NCBI GenBank assembly: GCA_951799445.1
Contig: OX637297.1
Coordinates: 2,232,001-2,296,000 of the forward strand
DNA: 64,000 nt
Reading direction: 5' to 3'
Source: Pseudisothecium myosuroides
Lineage: Eukaryota > Streptophyta > Bryopsida > Hypnales > Lembophyllaceae
The position numbers were made by a program, and so were the translations under genes. Positions 1 to 12,233 of this stretch are shown one piece after another (within the stretch, counting starts at the first letter, position 1; each line of letters opens with the position of its first letter). Below the pieces are notes generated by a model. It was not told the DNA's origin. It searched no databases and worked only from the letters and a program-made list of their open reading frames with translations.

Positions 1-3000
1 ACAAGAACTTGATCTTTCTGAATTCCAACCTTGGGTCTCATTTATAGTTTCACAATTGAAGCAAATAATGAGATAAGGGCGGATAAGAAAACACTGAAAT
101 TCAAGATCAAACGCTAGTAATAGCATGGGAAGAACACTCATCGCAACTCTAAAAAAATCACAGTACAAATTCCAAACACCACTTCACGCATCCTTCACCA
201 ATGACTTAGAAGTTCAACACAAATTCAAAAAAAAGCCAAAAAGAAGACTTTCTCAGCACAAAGACCGACATATAAGCGCCTACAATGATACTTACATTAC
301 ATATGGCTCTCAATTCCCCAAGAAGATGTGTTACGGTGTTAGCACTGAGGATCCGAGGCACGTCCTTGCTTCCATCAATTTACCAATTCAGTATGGTCCG
401 ATTAGTCAAGAGACCTAGATGGTGAATCAATCCTTGAAATCATTTCCACATACAAATAATTGAATTTGATCCACAAAAATACCACGGCCTAGGCAAATAT
501 GGGAATGACATCAAAGCACTCAACAGCAATTAGCTCTTAAATGTTGACGCCAAATTGGTCAAGAACTTCCAGGCAACTCTCATCCTATGCCAAAGCAGGG
601 AAGCGCAACATTTTGAAACCGAGCAGGAGTACCAAAACACGGAATGATCCAAATTTTTTCATTTGTGTTAGAGATTTTGATAGTCTAAGATTGAGTTCTT
701 TTATCGATTCTACTTCAAAAAGACTTTGCTCTTAAGTCTCAAGTACGCACACAATGATTTCAATTTTATAAAGAAATGGTTAAATTATTACCGAATTAGA
801 TATCCAACGATGGAATAAGACTATTTTCCGGTAACTTTGAACTAGAATCATAAGAGATATTCTTAAGAACACGCTGGTAAAGGACCTAAACATTTACAAA
901 TTTAGAATGAACAAAGTGAAGTAGCAATTACATGAAAGGAGGCGATCAAGAAACATTCACATCACCTTACAGGTTAATTCGGCAACGGATCTACATCCTA
1001 TTACAAAATCTCGCAAACAAAAATTCTTGAATTACACCACAAAAGTTCAATTTTGAATCCCAAATACTCCATCAGAAGGTACCTTATCGTACCAACATTA
1101 CACCAATTGACAACGGAAATCCAAAAGAGTCTCAAATTAGAAGAATCCAAATTACAGCCGACTAGCTCTACCCTTACTTTCCATCAAGCATCTCTGTCCC
1201 AGCAACAGCTTCAGCAAACTGTTGGTCGCTTTCACTCCCTTCAATCTGTTGGAGAGCTTCACAGTACATCACAGCTGGAGGAAGCAAGCTCATGAACCCC
1301 GTCATTGCAACCAAAGCAGGAGTCCCCCCTCCGACCACCCCACCGCACACACTCTCCATCCCGGTCGTTCCCTGGAACCCGTCGTCCACTCCTTGGTGAA
1401 GCTCACAGAAAAGCCAGAAGGAAGACCAACACAAGAGATTCTATATAGGAATGACAATGGCAACAAGAGTAGTGCAGCGCAACAAGATCACCTGAGAGAA
1501 AATGTGAAATGAATTCTAGAGATGTAGTAAAACCAAATTGCAGTAGCTTCAATTACAAGTCTTGCACTACTCTTTAACGTAGATCGAACCTCGAAACAAC
1601 AGGTAGGGTGAAGTTAGAAGCGAAGCAGCGAAACTTGAATTTTGGTCTGCAAAAGATAATGGAACCCTAAACAAGGAGAACGGACCACCCGTTACTAATG
1701 GATGAACGAGCAACAACCCATCTACGAAATAGTTCATTTGTTAACAGCAGTGTCCAAACCAACAACAAAGAAAGAGCTTCTATTGAAAAAGCTGTGAAAA
1801 TTAACAAGTTATGTCCACTTGTGCTTGAAACAACAGAGATTTGTTGGTTTTCCTTTGATTTGGTCGCCATTTTCTACTAGTGTTTGCTGCAATCATTTAC
1901 TTGAACATCACTTCTCGTTATTAGATGTAATGTAAGGCTTATACATATTGCCTCATAGTATATCCATGGTTGCCTAGTTGAGTAATATGTGTTGTTTTTT
2001 ATTTGTTGCTTCAATTCCAGTTCTATGGCTCTGTATTGTGCTTATGCACAACAATTATATATTGCTTGGATTTTTTAATATATACTATCTTCGCAATATT
2101 GTGAGTCAATTTGTTTCATGAGGAATAAATGTTTGTTCTCATTTTGAGTTTTATTACTCCACTATTATAATGAAAGAAATACCCCCCAAAAATGTCTCCT
2201 CTTCCCACTTTGAAGTTGAATTTTTTTTAAAAGCTCTTATATGATGTTAACTGACACTTCAGTCGAGATGAATTGGGACGGATTGAGATGATTTGACATC
2301 GATCAAGAGGGGTGCGAGAAGGGTGCCCACATTACAGGGTTTTATTGCCTAAGTTCATGGGATTCTAATACAACTGCACAAAAAGAGATCAATGTCTTCA
2401 TTTACAGGACAAACAACAGAATTGAACAGTGAATAATTATTGGAGAATGCCCGAGCAAGCCTGCCCAGCAGCTTCAAGCAACTTCCAACCCGACCGAGAA
2501 GACAAGATTTGACGGCGGGTCTCTGGATCTTTAATTTGTGCAGGGAGAGCTAGGTCCTTGACGTCCTCTTCTCAATTAAAGCATGAAACCTGCTAATAGC
2601 TTGACAGATCTTCCAGCCCAAACAACAGCGCAGCAGCAGTTGCCAAAAAAATCATGGAATCTGTCAGCATTAACAATGAAAAATCGTTAATTCCTCTTCG
2701 ACCACACCCTACAGTACAGCAATCCAAAAGACAGGACTCAGTCTTTGCAGCTCAAACCCCAGCGACTGATTCAGAATACACCGCACCTAGCTAAGCAAAA
2801 CGTGACTGCAAAGAATTGTCTACTGTTACATTACACAAATTGCTTCTCAATTTAGATTCCCAATTCCAATCCACGCAGAAATTGCCACGAAACAAACGAA
2901 TTCTAATTCATCATGTTCACTCATCACACAGCAGCTGGACTGTCAACATTAGAAATCGGCATGCTATTGGACTCACTGGGAATCAAAACGCAAAAGACAT

Positions 3001-3159
3001 GTAGTGAACTGGGAATCAAAACGCAAAAGAAATGAATGCCTTCTCTTACAAACCAATTTCTAGGCTCACGCATGAAAATTACCTAAACGTTGAGATCAAT
3101 GACTTCTCTTTTCACCAATTCCTGGACTCAAGCATGAATATCACCTGAACACTACAACC
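1..3159. other. AT-rich intergenic DNA, no convincing gene
   Basis: Only short unrelated open frames are present, none longer than about 100 codons and none with a recognisable motif. The one segment that looks mildly coding is a minus-strand stretch near 1.18-1.43 kb, listed separately. The rest is AT-rich sequence with homopolymer runs. I see no repeat array, RNA gene or element end in it. Confidence 0.5.
1179..1434 (-). CDS. possible minus-strand exon, unknown membrane protein
   Basis: This is an 86-codon minus-strand frame. It holds a Gly- and hydrophobic-rich segment (GGGTPALVAMTGFMSLLPP) that could be a membrane helix, followed by an acidic tail ending EMLDGK. The codons for the last residues run straight into a GTAAGG splice-donor-like sequence on the minus strand, so it could be an exon rather than a complete gene. 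I do not recognise the family. An overlapping plus-strand frame of similar length exists, so this may be chance. Confidence 0.2.
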
Positions 3160-3599
3160 GTAACCCTCACCCTCTCCAATGGAAGCACAAACACGGAATC
3201 ATTCAACTGTAACCCTCACCCTCTCCAATGGAAGCACAAACACGGAATCGTTCAACCGTAACCCTCACCCTCTCCAATGGAAGCACAAACACGGAAGTGT
3301 TTAAGCGTAACCCTCACACTGTCCACTGGAAGCACAAACACGGAATCCTTCCACCGTAACCCTCACACTGTCCACTGAAGCACAAACACGGAATCGTTAA
3401 ACCGTAACCCTCACACTGTCCACTGGAAGCCCAAACACGGAATTGTTAAATTGTAACCTTCACACTGTCCATTGGAAGCCCAAACATGGAATCGTTAAAC
3501 CGTAACCCTCACACTGTCCATTGGAAGCCCAAACACAGAATCGTTCAACCCTAACCCTCACACTGTCCACTAGAAGCACAAATACAGAATCATTCAACG
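3160..3599. repeat. 49-bp tandem repeat, nine copies
   Basis: Units start at 3160, 3209, 3258, 3307, 3356, 3404, 3453, 3502 and 3551, giving a 49-bp period with one 48-bp unit that lost a G. Each unit has the order TAACCCTCAC, CTGTCCACTGG or CTCTCCAATGG, then AGCACAAACACGG. The first three units share the CTCTCCAAT variant and the rest the CTGTCCA variant, so two local amplifications are likely. The TAACCC start resembles plant telomere sequence only superficially. Confidence 0.95.
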
Positions 3600-3639
3600 G
3601 TTTAAACCCTAAAGCACAATTGCAAAAATCTGACCAACT

Positions 3640-4150
3640 CACATTTCTATGACGCATTTGTTTGCTATGTTATCGACTGCCAAAACAAACCCCCAAACAA
3701 CCCCCAAAACGAAGCGCATCGATACTTGAGTTGAAAGCCTCACCTGAAGAGTTTGATTCCCCATCAATCGCACCATCTCGCAGCCCGAAACGATGGCGGA
3801 AGCTCGACCCTAAACCTTGCAGAACTTGCAGTCCGTCGCCGCGCCTCGCACCCCCGTTGGCTCACGCCGTAGCCACGCCTCCCAACCTGTTGCAAGCTGC
3901 AACAACGTTGCAGCGCCGGAAACCTCGCAAAACCGGAGACGTTGGAGCGCGGCAGATTTTTCAAATGAGAAGACTGAAAAAAGAACAAAGGCGCGCTGCA
4001 AGCTCGAAGCACCACGACGAAGCCAAAATTTGGGAATCAAGCGGGAATCTAGCGAGCCAGGAATCACAACAAAAAATCCAAGAAAGCGCAGGAACCCAAA
4101 AATAAGAGAAGGTGCGAGAGAACGATTCTTCTTCGCGCCGCCCTCAGCCT
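3640..4150. other. GC-rich island without a supported gene
   Basis: This ~500-bp stretch is much richer in G, C and CpG than its AT-rich flanks. It is open for 147 codons on the plus strand and about 80 on the minus strand in two frames, as expected when stops are rare because of composition. The predicted proteins are basic and Pro/Arg/Ser-rich with no family motif. It could be an old promoter or first exon, but no start or splice context supports one. Confidence 0.3.
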
Positions 4151-4160
4151 GAAACCCTAA

Positions 4161-4310
4161 AATCCGGGGACCCTATAGCTGTGGACCCTATAGCTGGGGA
4201 TCCTATAGCCGAGGATCCTATAGCCGCTAAAATCCGGGGACCCTATAGCTGTGGACCCTATAGCTGGGGATCCTATAGCCGAGGATCCTATAGCCGGAAT
4301 CCTATAGCTG
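4161..4310. repeat. CCTATAG microrepeat in a 70-bp higher-order unit
   Basis: The core CCTATAGC(C/T)G recurs every 14-15 bases about nine times. The block starting AATCCGGGGACCC at 4161 repeats at 4231, giving a 70-bp higher-order period. One more core copy occurs at 4860, at the start of the second 560-bp duplicate. Confidence 0.9.
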
Positions 4311-5415
4311 TGGGGACATATATCCATAGGGAATTTAAATAGAAGTGGTGGATTTCGGGTTACATGAGCTTTAAAAAAATTTGAAAAATTTGAAAATGTC
4401 CAAAATATACTAACCTGTCATAGATCGTCTACTAACTACGGAAATCATCCTATTAAATATCGTAAGAATCAGTTGCTTAAAATAATGGACAAGCACTCAC
4501 TAGTATCAAACTATTGTAAGAAGTTCAAAATACTATAATCCAATTCAAGTTAAGGGTCCACAACAATTTAAAATAATGGACAAGCACTCACTAGTATCAA
4601 ATTACTGTAAGTTCAAAATTCTATAATCCAATTCAAGTGAAGGGTCCCACAACAATGAATCCTTGAAACTTTTGAAAACATTATAAATGATTTACATATT
4701 TTTACTTTTTTTTAAAACAATGTGAAAAACAGGCTGTTATTTAACTTAAATATAAATAAATTAGACAACTATAAGAATAACATTTGTTTCTTTAATTCAA
4801 TCTTATCCCTCCGAACAATATTTTCACCTACAATAGGTGGATATGAGTATAGTCCGGAATCCTATAGCCGTGGGGGCTTATATCCATAGGGAATTCAAAT
4901 AGAAGTGGTGGATTTAGGGTTATGTCACCTTCAAAAACAATTGAAAAAATTGAAAATGTCCAACACAAATTAACCTATCATAGACGGTCTACTAATTATG
5001 GAAATCATCCTATTAAATACCGTAAGAACCAGTCGCTTAAAATAATGGACAAGTACTCACTAGTTTCAAACTACTGTAAGAAGTTCAAAATTCTATAATC
5101 CAATTCAAATTAAGGGTCCCACAACAATTTGAAATAATGGACAAGCACTCACTAGTATCAAACTACTGTAAGAAGTTCAAAATTCTATAATCCAATTCAA
5201 GTGAAGGGTCCCACAACATTGAATCCTTAAAATTTTTAAAGACATTATAAATGTTTTACATATTCTTATTATTTCAAAAACAATGTGAAAAAGAAGGTGT
5301 TGTTAAATTTAAATATAAATAAATCAGACAATTACAAGGATAACTTACATTTGCTTCTTTAATTCAATCTCATCCCTGTAAATGTTATTTTCACCTATAA
5401 TAGCTGCATAAAAGG
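4296..5415. repeat. ~560-bp tandem duplication with internal duplication
   Basis: Two head-to-tail copies of about 560 bp lie at roughly 4296-4855 and 4856-5415. Landmarks such as TATATCCATAGGGAATT recur at a 560-base offset. Inside each copy a block of about 85 bases beginning AATAATGGACAAG is itself duplicated. Copies differ by scattered substitutions. There is no coding potential. Confidence 0.85.
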
Positions 5416-5444
5416 ATTCCTTGAAAACAGTAGACAGAAAACAC

Positions 5445-8400
5445 AAAATAGGACAACTTATATTCTAGTTCATCAATTTATGACATTTGATTTTTGTGGC
5501 CATAAACAACAGAGCCCATTTCATTCCCGTTTTTTTGTATTCCACGTGAGATGAAGTTTTCAATAGTCAAAAATTGAAAATAGTGGTGGAATTTGAAGCC
5601 TAGAGCAATTACAACTTCCTAAATAAAATTTTATGCATGGACGTATGAAATTCTATGACATTTATAAAATTGGGCCATTAAAGTACAACAAGCATTTCAT
5701 TCCCGATTCATTTTATTTTACTGTAAACATGAATTTCTCAATCGGTAAGACTTTAAAATAGTGGATTAATCTAAAGCCTTAGAGTAATTACAACTTCCTA
5801 AATAAAATTGCATGCATGTATAAAATTCCATGACATTTGTAAAATAGGGACATTCAATGGCAAGGCCCATTTCATTCCCAATTTTTTTTAATTCACGTGA
5901 AGATGACTTTTCCAATAGGCAAGACTTGAAAATAGTGGTGGAATATGAAGCCTATAGCAATTAGAACTTCCTAAATAAATTTTTATGCATGCACGTATAA
6001 AATTCCATGACATTTTCAAATGTGGGCCATTAAAGTGCAGCAGCCATTTCACTCCCGATCTTTTTTAGTTCAATAGAAAATGGATTTCAAATGAAATTAT
6101 ATTAAAAATTCTTGTAAATTCTCAATTCTAGGTGTAATTCCAACTTCGAAAAAAAAAATTGAAACATTCACGTGTAAAATTGCATGACATTTTCATATTT
6201 GGGCCATCAAGGAACCAAGGTCCATTTCATTCCCATTTTCTTTTAACTCATAAAGAAATGGATTTCAAATGCAAACAAATTAGAAATACTTGTGGAATGT
6301 AAACTCTAGGTGGAATTCCAACTTCTATAAAAAGAATTGAAACTTTCACGTGTGAAAATGCATGACATTTTTAAATTTGGGCCATGAAGAAGCCAGGGTC
6401 CATTTCATTCCCAATTTTTTTTAATTCAAAAGAAGATGGACTTCAAATGGAAATAAATTAAACATTCTTCTAGCATGTAAATCCTAAGTAAGTGCTTTTT
6501 AAACTTCTATGAAAAAAATTTAAACACTCACGTATAAAATTCATGACATTTTAAAATGTGGGCCATTAAAGTACAGCAATGATTTCACTCCCGATTTTTT
6601 TTAATTCAAAAGGAAATGGATTTCAAATGAAATTATATTAAAAATTCTTGTGGAATGTAAACTCTAGGTGTAATTCCAACTTCTATAAAACATATTGAAA
6701 CATTCATGTGTGAAAATGCATGATATTTTCAAATTTGGGCCATTCAAGTTGAACGGCCATTTTATTCCCAATTTCTTTTAATTCATAAGAAAATGGATTT
6801 CAAATGCAAATAAATTAGAAATTCTTGTAGAATGTAAACTCTAGGTGGAATTCCAACTTCTATAAAAAATATTGAAACATTCACATGTGAAAATGCATGA
6901 TATTTTCAAATTTGGGCCATTAAAGTGCACGAGCCATTTCACTCCCAATTTTCTTTAATTCAAAAGAAGATGGACTTCAAATGAAATTACATTAAAAATT
7001 CTTGTGGAATGTAAATTTAGGTGTAATTCCAACTTCTATAAAAAATATTGAAACATTCACGTGTGAAAATGCATGACATTTTCAAATTTGGGCCATTCAA
7101 GTTGAACGGCCATTTTATTCCCAATTTCTTTTAATTCATAAGAAAATGGATTTCAAATGGAAATACATTAAAATTACTTGTGCAATGTGAATTCTAGGTG
7201 TAAGTCCAACTTCTATAAAAAATATTGAAACATTCATGTGTGAAAATGCATGACAATTTCAAATTTGGACCATGAAGGGGCCAGGGGCCATTTTATTCCC
7301 AATTTTTTTTAATTCATAAGAAAATGGATTTCAAATGCGAATAAATTAGAAATTCTTATAGAATGTAAACTCTAGGTGGAATTCCAACTTCTATAAAAAA
7401 TATTGAAACATTCACGTGTGAAAATGCATGACATTTTCAAATTTGGGCCATTGAAGTGCACAAGCCATTTCACTCCCAATTTTCTTTAATTCAAAAGGAA
7501 ATGGATTTCGAATGAAATTATATTAAAAATTCTTGTGGAATGTAAATTTAGGTTTAATTCCAACTTCTATAAAAAATATTGAAACATTCACGTGTAAAAA
7601 TGCATGACAATTTCAAATTTGGGCCATGAAGGGGCTAGGGGCCATTTTATTCCCAATTTTGTTTAATTCATAAGAAAAATGGATTTCAAATGCGAATAAA
7701 TTAGAAATTCTTGTGGAATGTAAATTCTAGGTGTAATTCCAACTTCTATAAAAAATATTGAAACATTCACGTGTGAAAATGCATGACATTTTCAAATTTG
7801 GGCCATTAAAGTGCAGTAGCCACTTCACTCCCAATTTTTTTTAATTCAAAAGGAAATGGATTTTGAATGAAATTATATTAAAAGTTCTTGTGGAATGTAA
7901 ACTCTAGGTGAAATTCCAACTTCTATGAAAAATATTAAACATTCACGTGTGAAAATGCATGACATTTTCAAATTTGGGCCATTCAAGTTGAACGGCCATT
8001 TTATTCCCAATTTCTTTTAATTCATAAGGAAATGGATTTCAAATGGAAATAAATTAAAATTACTTGTGCAATGTAAACTCTAGGTGGAATTCCAACTTCT
8101 ATAAAAAATATTGAAACATTCACGTGTGAAAATGCATGACAATTTCAAATTTGGGCCATTCAAGTTCAACAGCCATGTCATTTGCAATTTTTTTTAATTC
8201 ATAAGGAAATGGATTTCCAATGGGAATAAATTAAAATTACGTGGGGAATGTAAACTCCAGGTGGAATTCCAACTTCTATAAAGAATGTTGAAACATTCAC
8301 TTGTGAAAATGCATGACATTTGCAAATTTGGGTCATGAAGGGGCCAGGGCCCATTTCATTTCTGTTTTCTTTTAATTCACTAGAAGATGGATTTCAAATG

Positions 8401-8650
8401 GAAAAAAATTAAACATTTTAAAGTTGTGGAATTTTAATCCTAAGTGTAATTACATCTGGCCTAATAGATATTTAAACATTACATATGAAAATCCATGACG
8501 CTTTACAACTTCAAGCCATTTTCAAGCAAGGTCCATTTCTTACCTGATTATTTTTATTTTATTTGAAGATGATTGGATTTGAAATGTGAATAAATAGAAT
8601 ATTCTTGTAGAATCATGAGTCCAAGAAATAATTATATTTTTCTCAAAAAG
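5445..8650. repeat. ~177-bp satellite array, about 18 monomers
   Basis: The landmark ATGACATT followed by a GGGCCAT block recurs every 175-180 bases, for example near 5657, 6007, 6184, 6541, 6719, 7073, 7427, 7783, 8137 and 8317. A typical monomer has a CATTCACGTGTGAAAATGC block, CATTTCATTCCCAATTT, AATTCA, GGAAATGGATTTCAAATG, a TGGAATGTAAACTCTAGG block and AATTCCAACTTCTATAAA. The leftmost three or four monomers form a diverged subtype and the last one or two decay into unique DNA. Monomer subtypes can be told apart by the bases after GGGCCAT. The length is in the range of plant centromeric or heterochromatic satellites, but nothing here proves a centromere. Confidence 0.95.
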
Positions 8651-9429
8651 ATTTCGTAAGTTGTATCTATTTTTTAAAAGTTGTAACCTTACAAATATGA
8701 CATGTTCAAATTCACATTCAATTAGAAAATGTATTTATCTGGGTATGGATTGTAATGTTGTAAAGTTTATTTATGAGGGGGTCAAATTATGAAAGTAAGT
8801 TTAGGTCTTCCAAACTTCTTTGTTGATGACAAATAAAAATGTGAATTTCCAATGTGAATTGTTTCTAACATGCACAATGTTTAAGAGTAGCTTTCAAGAG
8901 CCCTAAATAGTACGGGAGGTGAATGGACATGCTTACCGGATACATTGAATAGCGAAACCCTATTTAGTGATTTTTGAAATTGACACATTATTTTAATAAA
9001 ACTACACTTCAAATTGTTTTTTTTGTGAACCCAAAGTACTTCAAATAGCAACTTCCTAAGGTTAAATTGAACTTCCAAGTGTTGTGTAGACCAAAATTTT
9101 GTGCGTTGATCATCAAGGGGTGAAGTTTTTCATATTAATTTTAACTAGTGTACTAAAATTATGAAGTTTAACATCTTAAGCAGTCCTAACTAAAATATTT
9201 CGAGTACCCTAAATCACTTTGGTCTACATCATTTTCGTGAAAGTGAAAAAAATGAAACTTTCAGTCGTAGTAACGTCGAAACCCTAAATCCTAAACCCTG
9301 CTTCGGCCTTTTCTATTTCATACCCTGAAGCCCAGATTTGTAGGCCAAAATTTGCAGGAAAGGTCTGGAAAGGGACCTGGACTAAGGTATTTTTAACAAT
9401 TGGTACGTGAAACTGGACCATTTCAAGCT
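8651..9429. other. AT-rich intergenic DNA
   Basis: No open frame with a motif, no repeat and no RNA gene is visible. It separates the decaying end of the satellite array from the foldback element. Confidence 0.5.
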
Positions 9430-10177
9430 TTAACCCCTAAAGGACCAAGCTGCGTTTTTTGGCAACATAGCGATTTTGGGCAGCTCACTATGAATGGATT
9501 TTTCATTTTTTTTCTTTGAAAATTTTACACAACATGTGCCCGAGGAGTAGCTTTAAGGCCCAACAATTTTTGTAACTTTTGACTACATAGATAAAAAGTT
9601 ATTGCATGATATGTGATTTTCTTTGAACTTTGGGCAGCCCGGGCAACTCTGAAAATTTCTTTAAAAATGACTTTTAAAAAAAATTAAAAATTGAAATTGG
9701 TTCTTTAGATTTATATAAGCGTGGGAAGCTTTGAATCATTCATTTCCGATCAATGAGTCAAAAGTTATGAGGAGTTTAAGTTTGCGGGTAGTTATGGTTT
9801 TCAAAGACTCTATGCCTACCCGCAAACTTAAACTCCTCATAACTTTTGACTCATTGATCGGAATTGAATGATTCAAAGCTTCCCACGCTTATATAAATCT
9901 AAAGAACCAATTTCAATTTTTTATTTTTTTTAAAAGTCATTTTTAAAGAAATTTTCAGAGCTGCCCGGGCTGCCCAAAGTTCAAAGAAAATCACATATCA
10001 TGCAATGACTTTTTATCTATGTAGTCAAAAGTTACAAAAATTGTTGGGCCTTAAAGCTACTCCTCGGGCACATGTTGTGTAAAATTTTCAAAGAAAAAAA
10101 ATGAAAAATCCATTCGTAGTGAGCTGCCCAAAATCGCTATGTTGCCAAAAAACGCAGCTTGGTCCTTTAGGGGTTAA
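9430..10177. mobile_element. 740-bp foldback element with TTAA target sites
   Basis: Arms of about 360 bp (outer end 9434, inner end 9791; matching arm 9816-10173) are inverted copies differing at only a few bases, around a 24-base loop at 9792-9815. The element ends are CCCCTAAAGGACC and its complement. They are flanked by TTAA at 9430-9433 and 10174-10177. TTAA target sites with a CCC-type terminus are the hallmark of piggyBac-like (also some Kolobok-like) transposons. There is no coding capacity, so it would be non-autonomous. A diverged relative lies at 32,531-33,469. A transcript through it would form a very long hairpin and could feed small-RNA production. Confidence 0.85.
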
Positions 10178-12233
10178 AGAATCGTGTGCGAGCCTTAAAT
10201 GAAGCATACATGGTGGGAATTTTTCATTTCCAGAGTTCTCTTTAATGATTAACAAGAAGTTTTTTAACCTGGGATTTAGTCATTTCCAATGTGAATCTTC
10301 TTTACAACTTGGTCAAATGCGAACACTTTTAATAGTTCCAACTGGAATGATCAATAGCCACATGTTAGAGACTGAGGCTCCTAAAAACGGACTACGCCAT
10401 ACTAAAGCATCAGAAATTCTATTTACTTGAAGGAGGAATGTGGCAGCTTTTGAGCGTGAATTATGCCTTTGACAGTAATGACTTCAGAGGCAACTTTTAA
10501 AGAAAAAGAGATTCCCTTACAAAAATATCCCACTGAGCCGTTCAAAAGTCCCCTCCAATTCTTCCCGCTAGATTCCTCCCACCTAGTTGCAATGGTGTGA
10601 TCCCTGTTGGGCATAGCATTTTGTGTCCATTGTTTTCATGTTACGTGGTCACTCTTGTTGAAGTGGTCTATGGTTGCGTGGAGTGCGTTTGTGAAGTGTA
10701 CTCGTGGATCCCTTACGGTCAGTGGTTTGATGCCTGCAGGTGTTCTTTGCACGTTAGAAACGTCTAGCGGATTCATTTTGTATTTCTTGGTTATGTTCTT
10801 AAGAAATGTACGGTACCACTAAATGATTTTGACAGCGTCTAGATGTTTGCTGTACCGTCGTTTTTAGGGTATTGGAAGTTGAAAACCAGTGACTTCATAA
10901 AGCAAGTTGTATTGAAGTACAACTATTTTGATTCTGTGTCGTATGTTTGAATGTTAGCTACCATGCAGATGAACCAGTGCATTCTAAAGAGAAGATGTAC
11001 TTAAATTGAAGCCTTTCGATTGGGGTGTCTTATGCAACAATGTTATCTACCGTGATGCGATTCCATTGTTGGTCGTTACGATTCTGGAGTTTCTCATGTG
11101 CAGAGCTTGAAAATGTTAATGATCCTGACAATTGCGCCGATTTTCTCGGAATATGACCGTCATTCTTAATAAGCCGATGATTTATACAATTCCAGATCTC
11201 TCAAATGTACTTTCTGCGAACTAAATAGTACAAGCTACAAGTCTAGGGCTCTAGCATTTGAAGTCAACTCGAGTTGAGATAAACAGTTGACAGTCGGGCT
11301 TACTTCATGAGTTGATAATGTCATTGATTTAACTCGAAGCGAGTTAAAAAGTCTACTGGAGAAATGCATAATACAAAGCATAAATCTGGGGTATTATCGT
11401 GTTGCAGCAATGTAGTTCTTCTCGAATCGAATAGAATGTGATAGTGATTACGAGCGTCCATATGAACCGATCACGTTCTGAGTCTAAAACTATACGATTA
11501 AAAAACGTGTCTTACCTTTTAAATGTTGTTTGCTTATGATCTATCATTTATGCCGTACACTTTGGCTAATACTATCTCTCAGTAGATGATAAAATTATTA
11601 TACCTCGTATTGAGTAAATACTATGGGATCTGTAATGTATGTGTTCTAGTAGAAAGTTCCCAGCAGTCGATCAAAATACTTTAACTCGTATCGAGTTAAA
11701 TCTTGTTGGAACTGTAATCTCTTTGTTAAAGAAAAAATGTGCTTTTGCTTGTGAGACTTGTTCGTGTGTGACCTATTATCCCTTAGGACTGTAGTTGTGA
11801 AATCTGTACTTGTCGGAGATGTAGTCTTCTGTAAGTATTTTCTTCTTTGGACAACCGTTCGATATTTTACTTATTAATTAAATATGATTTAGTACGTCAG
11901 TATTCTTAACTCGATGCGAGATGAAATTCGGGATGGATTATAGGAATGGTTTGTTCATTATGGACTTCAGTTGCAAAGGTTTTTTTGTGATTCTAACTTC
12001 ACAAGGACGTCAATTTTTTCTTTACATCTTCAGTGCCGGTTATATAATCTATTATGTTACGTATTCTAATGGTAGTCGAGAGAGTTATTAGGTCGACATT
12101 GTTTCTTCTGTGCATGTAGTTTAACTCGTGTCGAGTTGATTATGAAGTACCTGTGTTTGATTTACGGTGGAAGTCACTTCTGTTGGTTTGGTATAGGGGT
12201 CTTCTAACTGTCTTTGGTATTTGTGCAGACATT
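10178..12233 (+). other. upstream region of the DUF7869-like pseudogene
   Basis: This 2-kb stretch has no convincing gene; the open frames at 10.25-10.82 kb show no family motif. It contains five short AACTCG/CGAGTT palindromes (listed separately). It ends in TATTTGTGCAG, a good splice acceptor immediately before the probable first coding exon. It may be the 5-prime part of the transposon whose transposase follows. Confidence 0.35.
11264..12138. promoter_or_regulatory. five spaced AACTCG-CGAGTT palindromes
   Basis: Perfect or near-perfect palindromes occur at 11264-11277 (TCAACTCGAGTTGA), 11331-11345 (AACTCG AAG CGAGTT), 11681-11699 (TTAACTCG TAT CGAGTTAA), 11906-11920 (left half intact, right half decayed) and 12121-12138 (TTAACTCG TGT CGAGTT). 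Four share the form AACTCG-NNN-CGAG. Repeated dyads just upstream of a transposase gene suggest binding sites for that transposase or a regulator; this is inference. Confidence 0.55.

Noticed and set aside
3160..3599. CRISPR-like array or telomere tract
   Set aside because: The whole 49-bp unit repeats with no unique spacers, and TAACCCTCAC is not the plant telomere repeat.
3662..4105. 147-codon plus-strand frame
   Set aside because: Overlapping frames on both strands are open because the segment is GC-rich; the predicted protein is basic and featureless.
5445..8650. Coding exons or MITE cluster within the AT-rich repeats
   Set aside because: A regular ~177-bp head-to-tail period and absence of open frames identify a satellite array.
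10423..10822. Small frames on both strands at 10.4-10.8 kb
   Set aside because: They are short, overlap on opposite strands and show no conserved motif.
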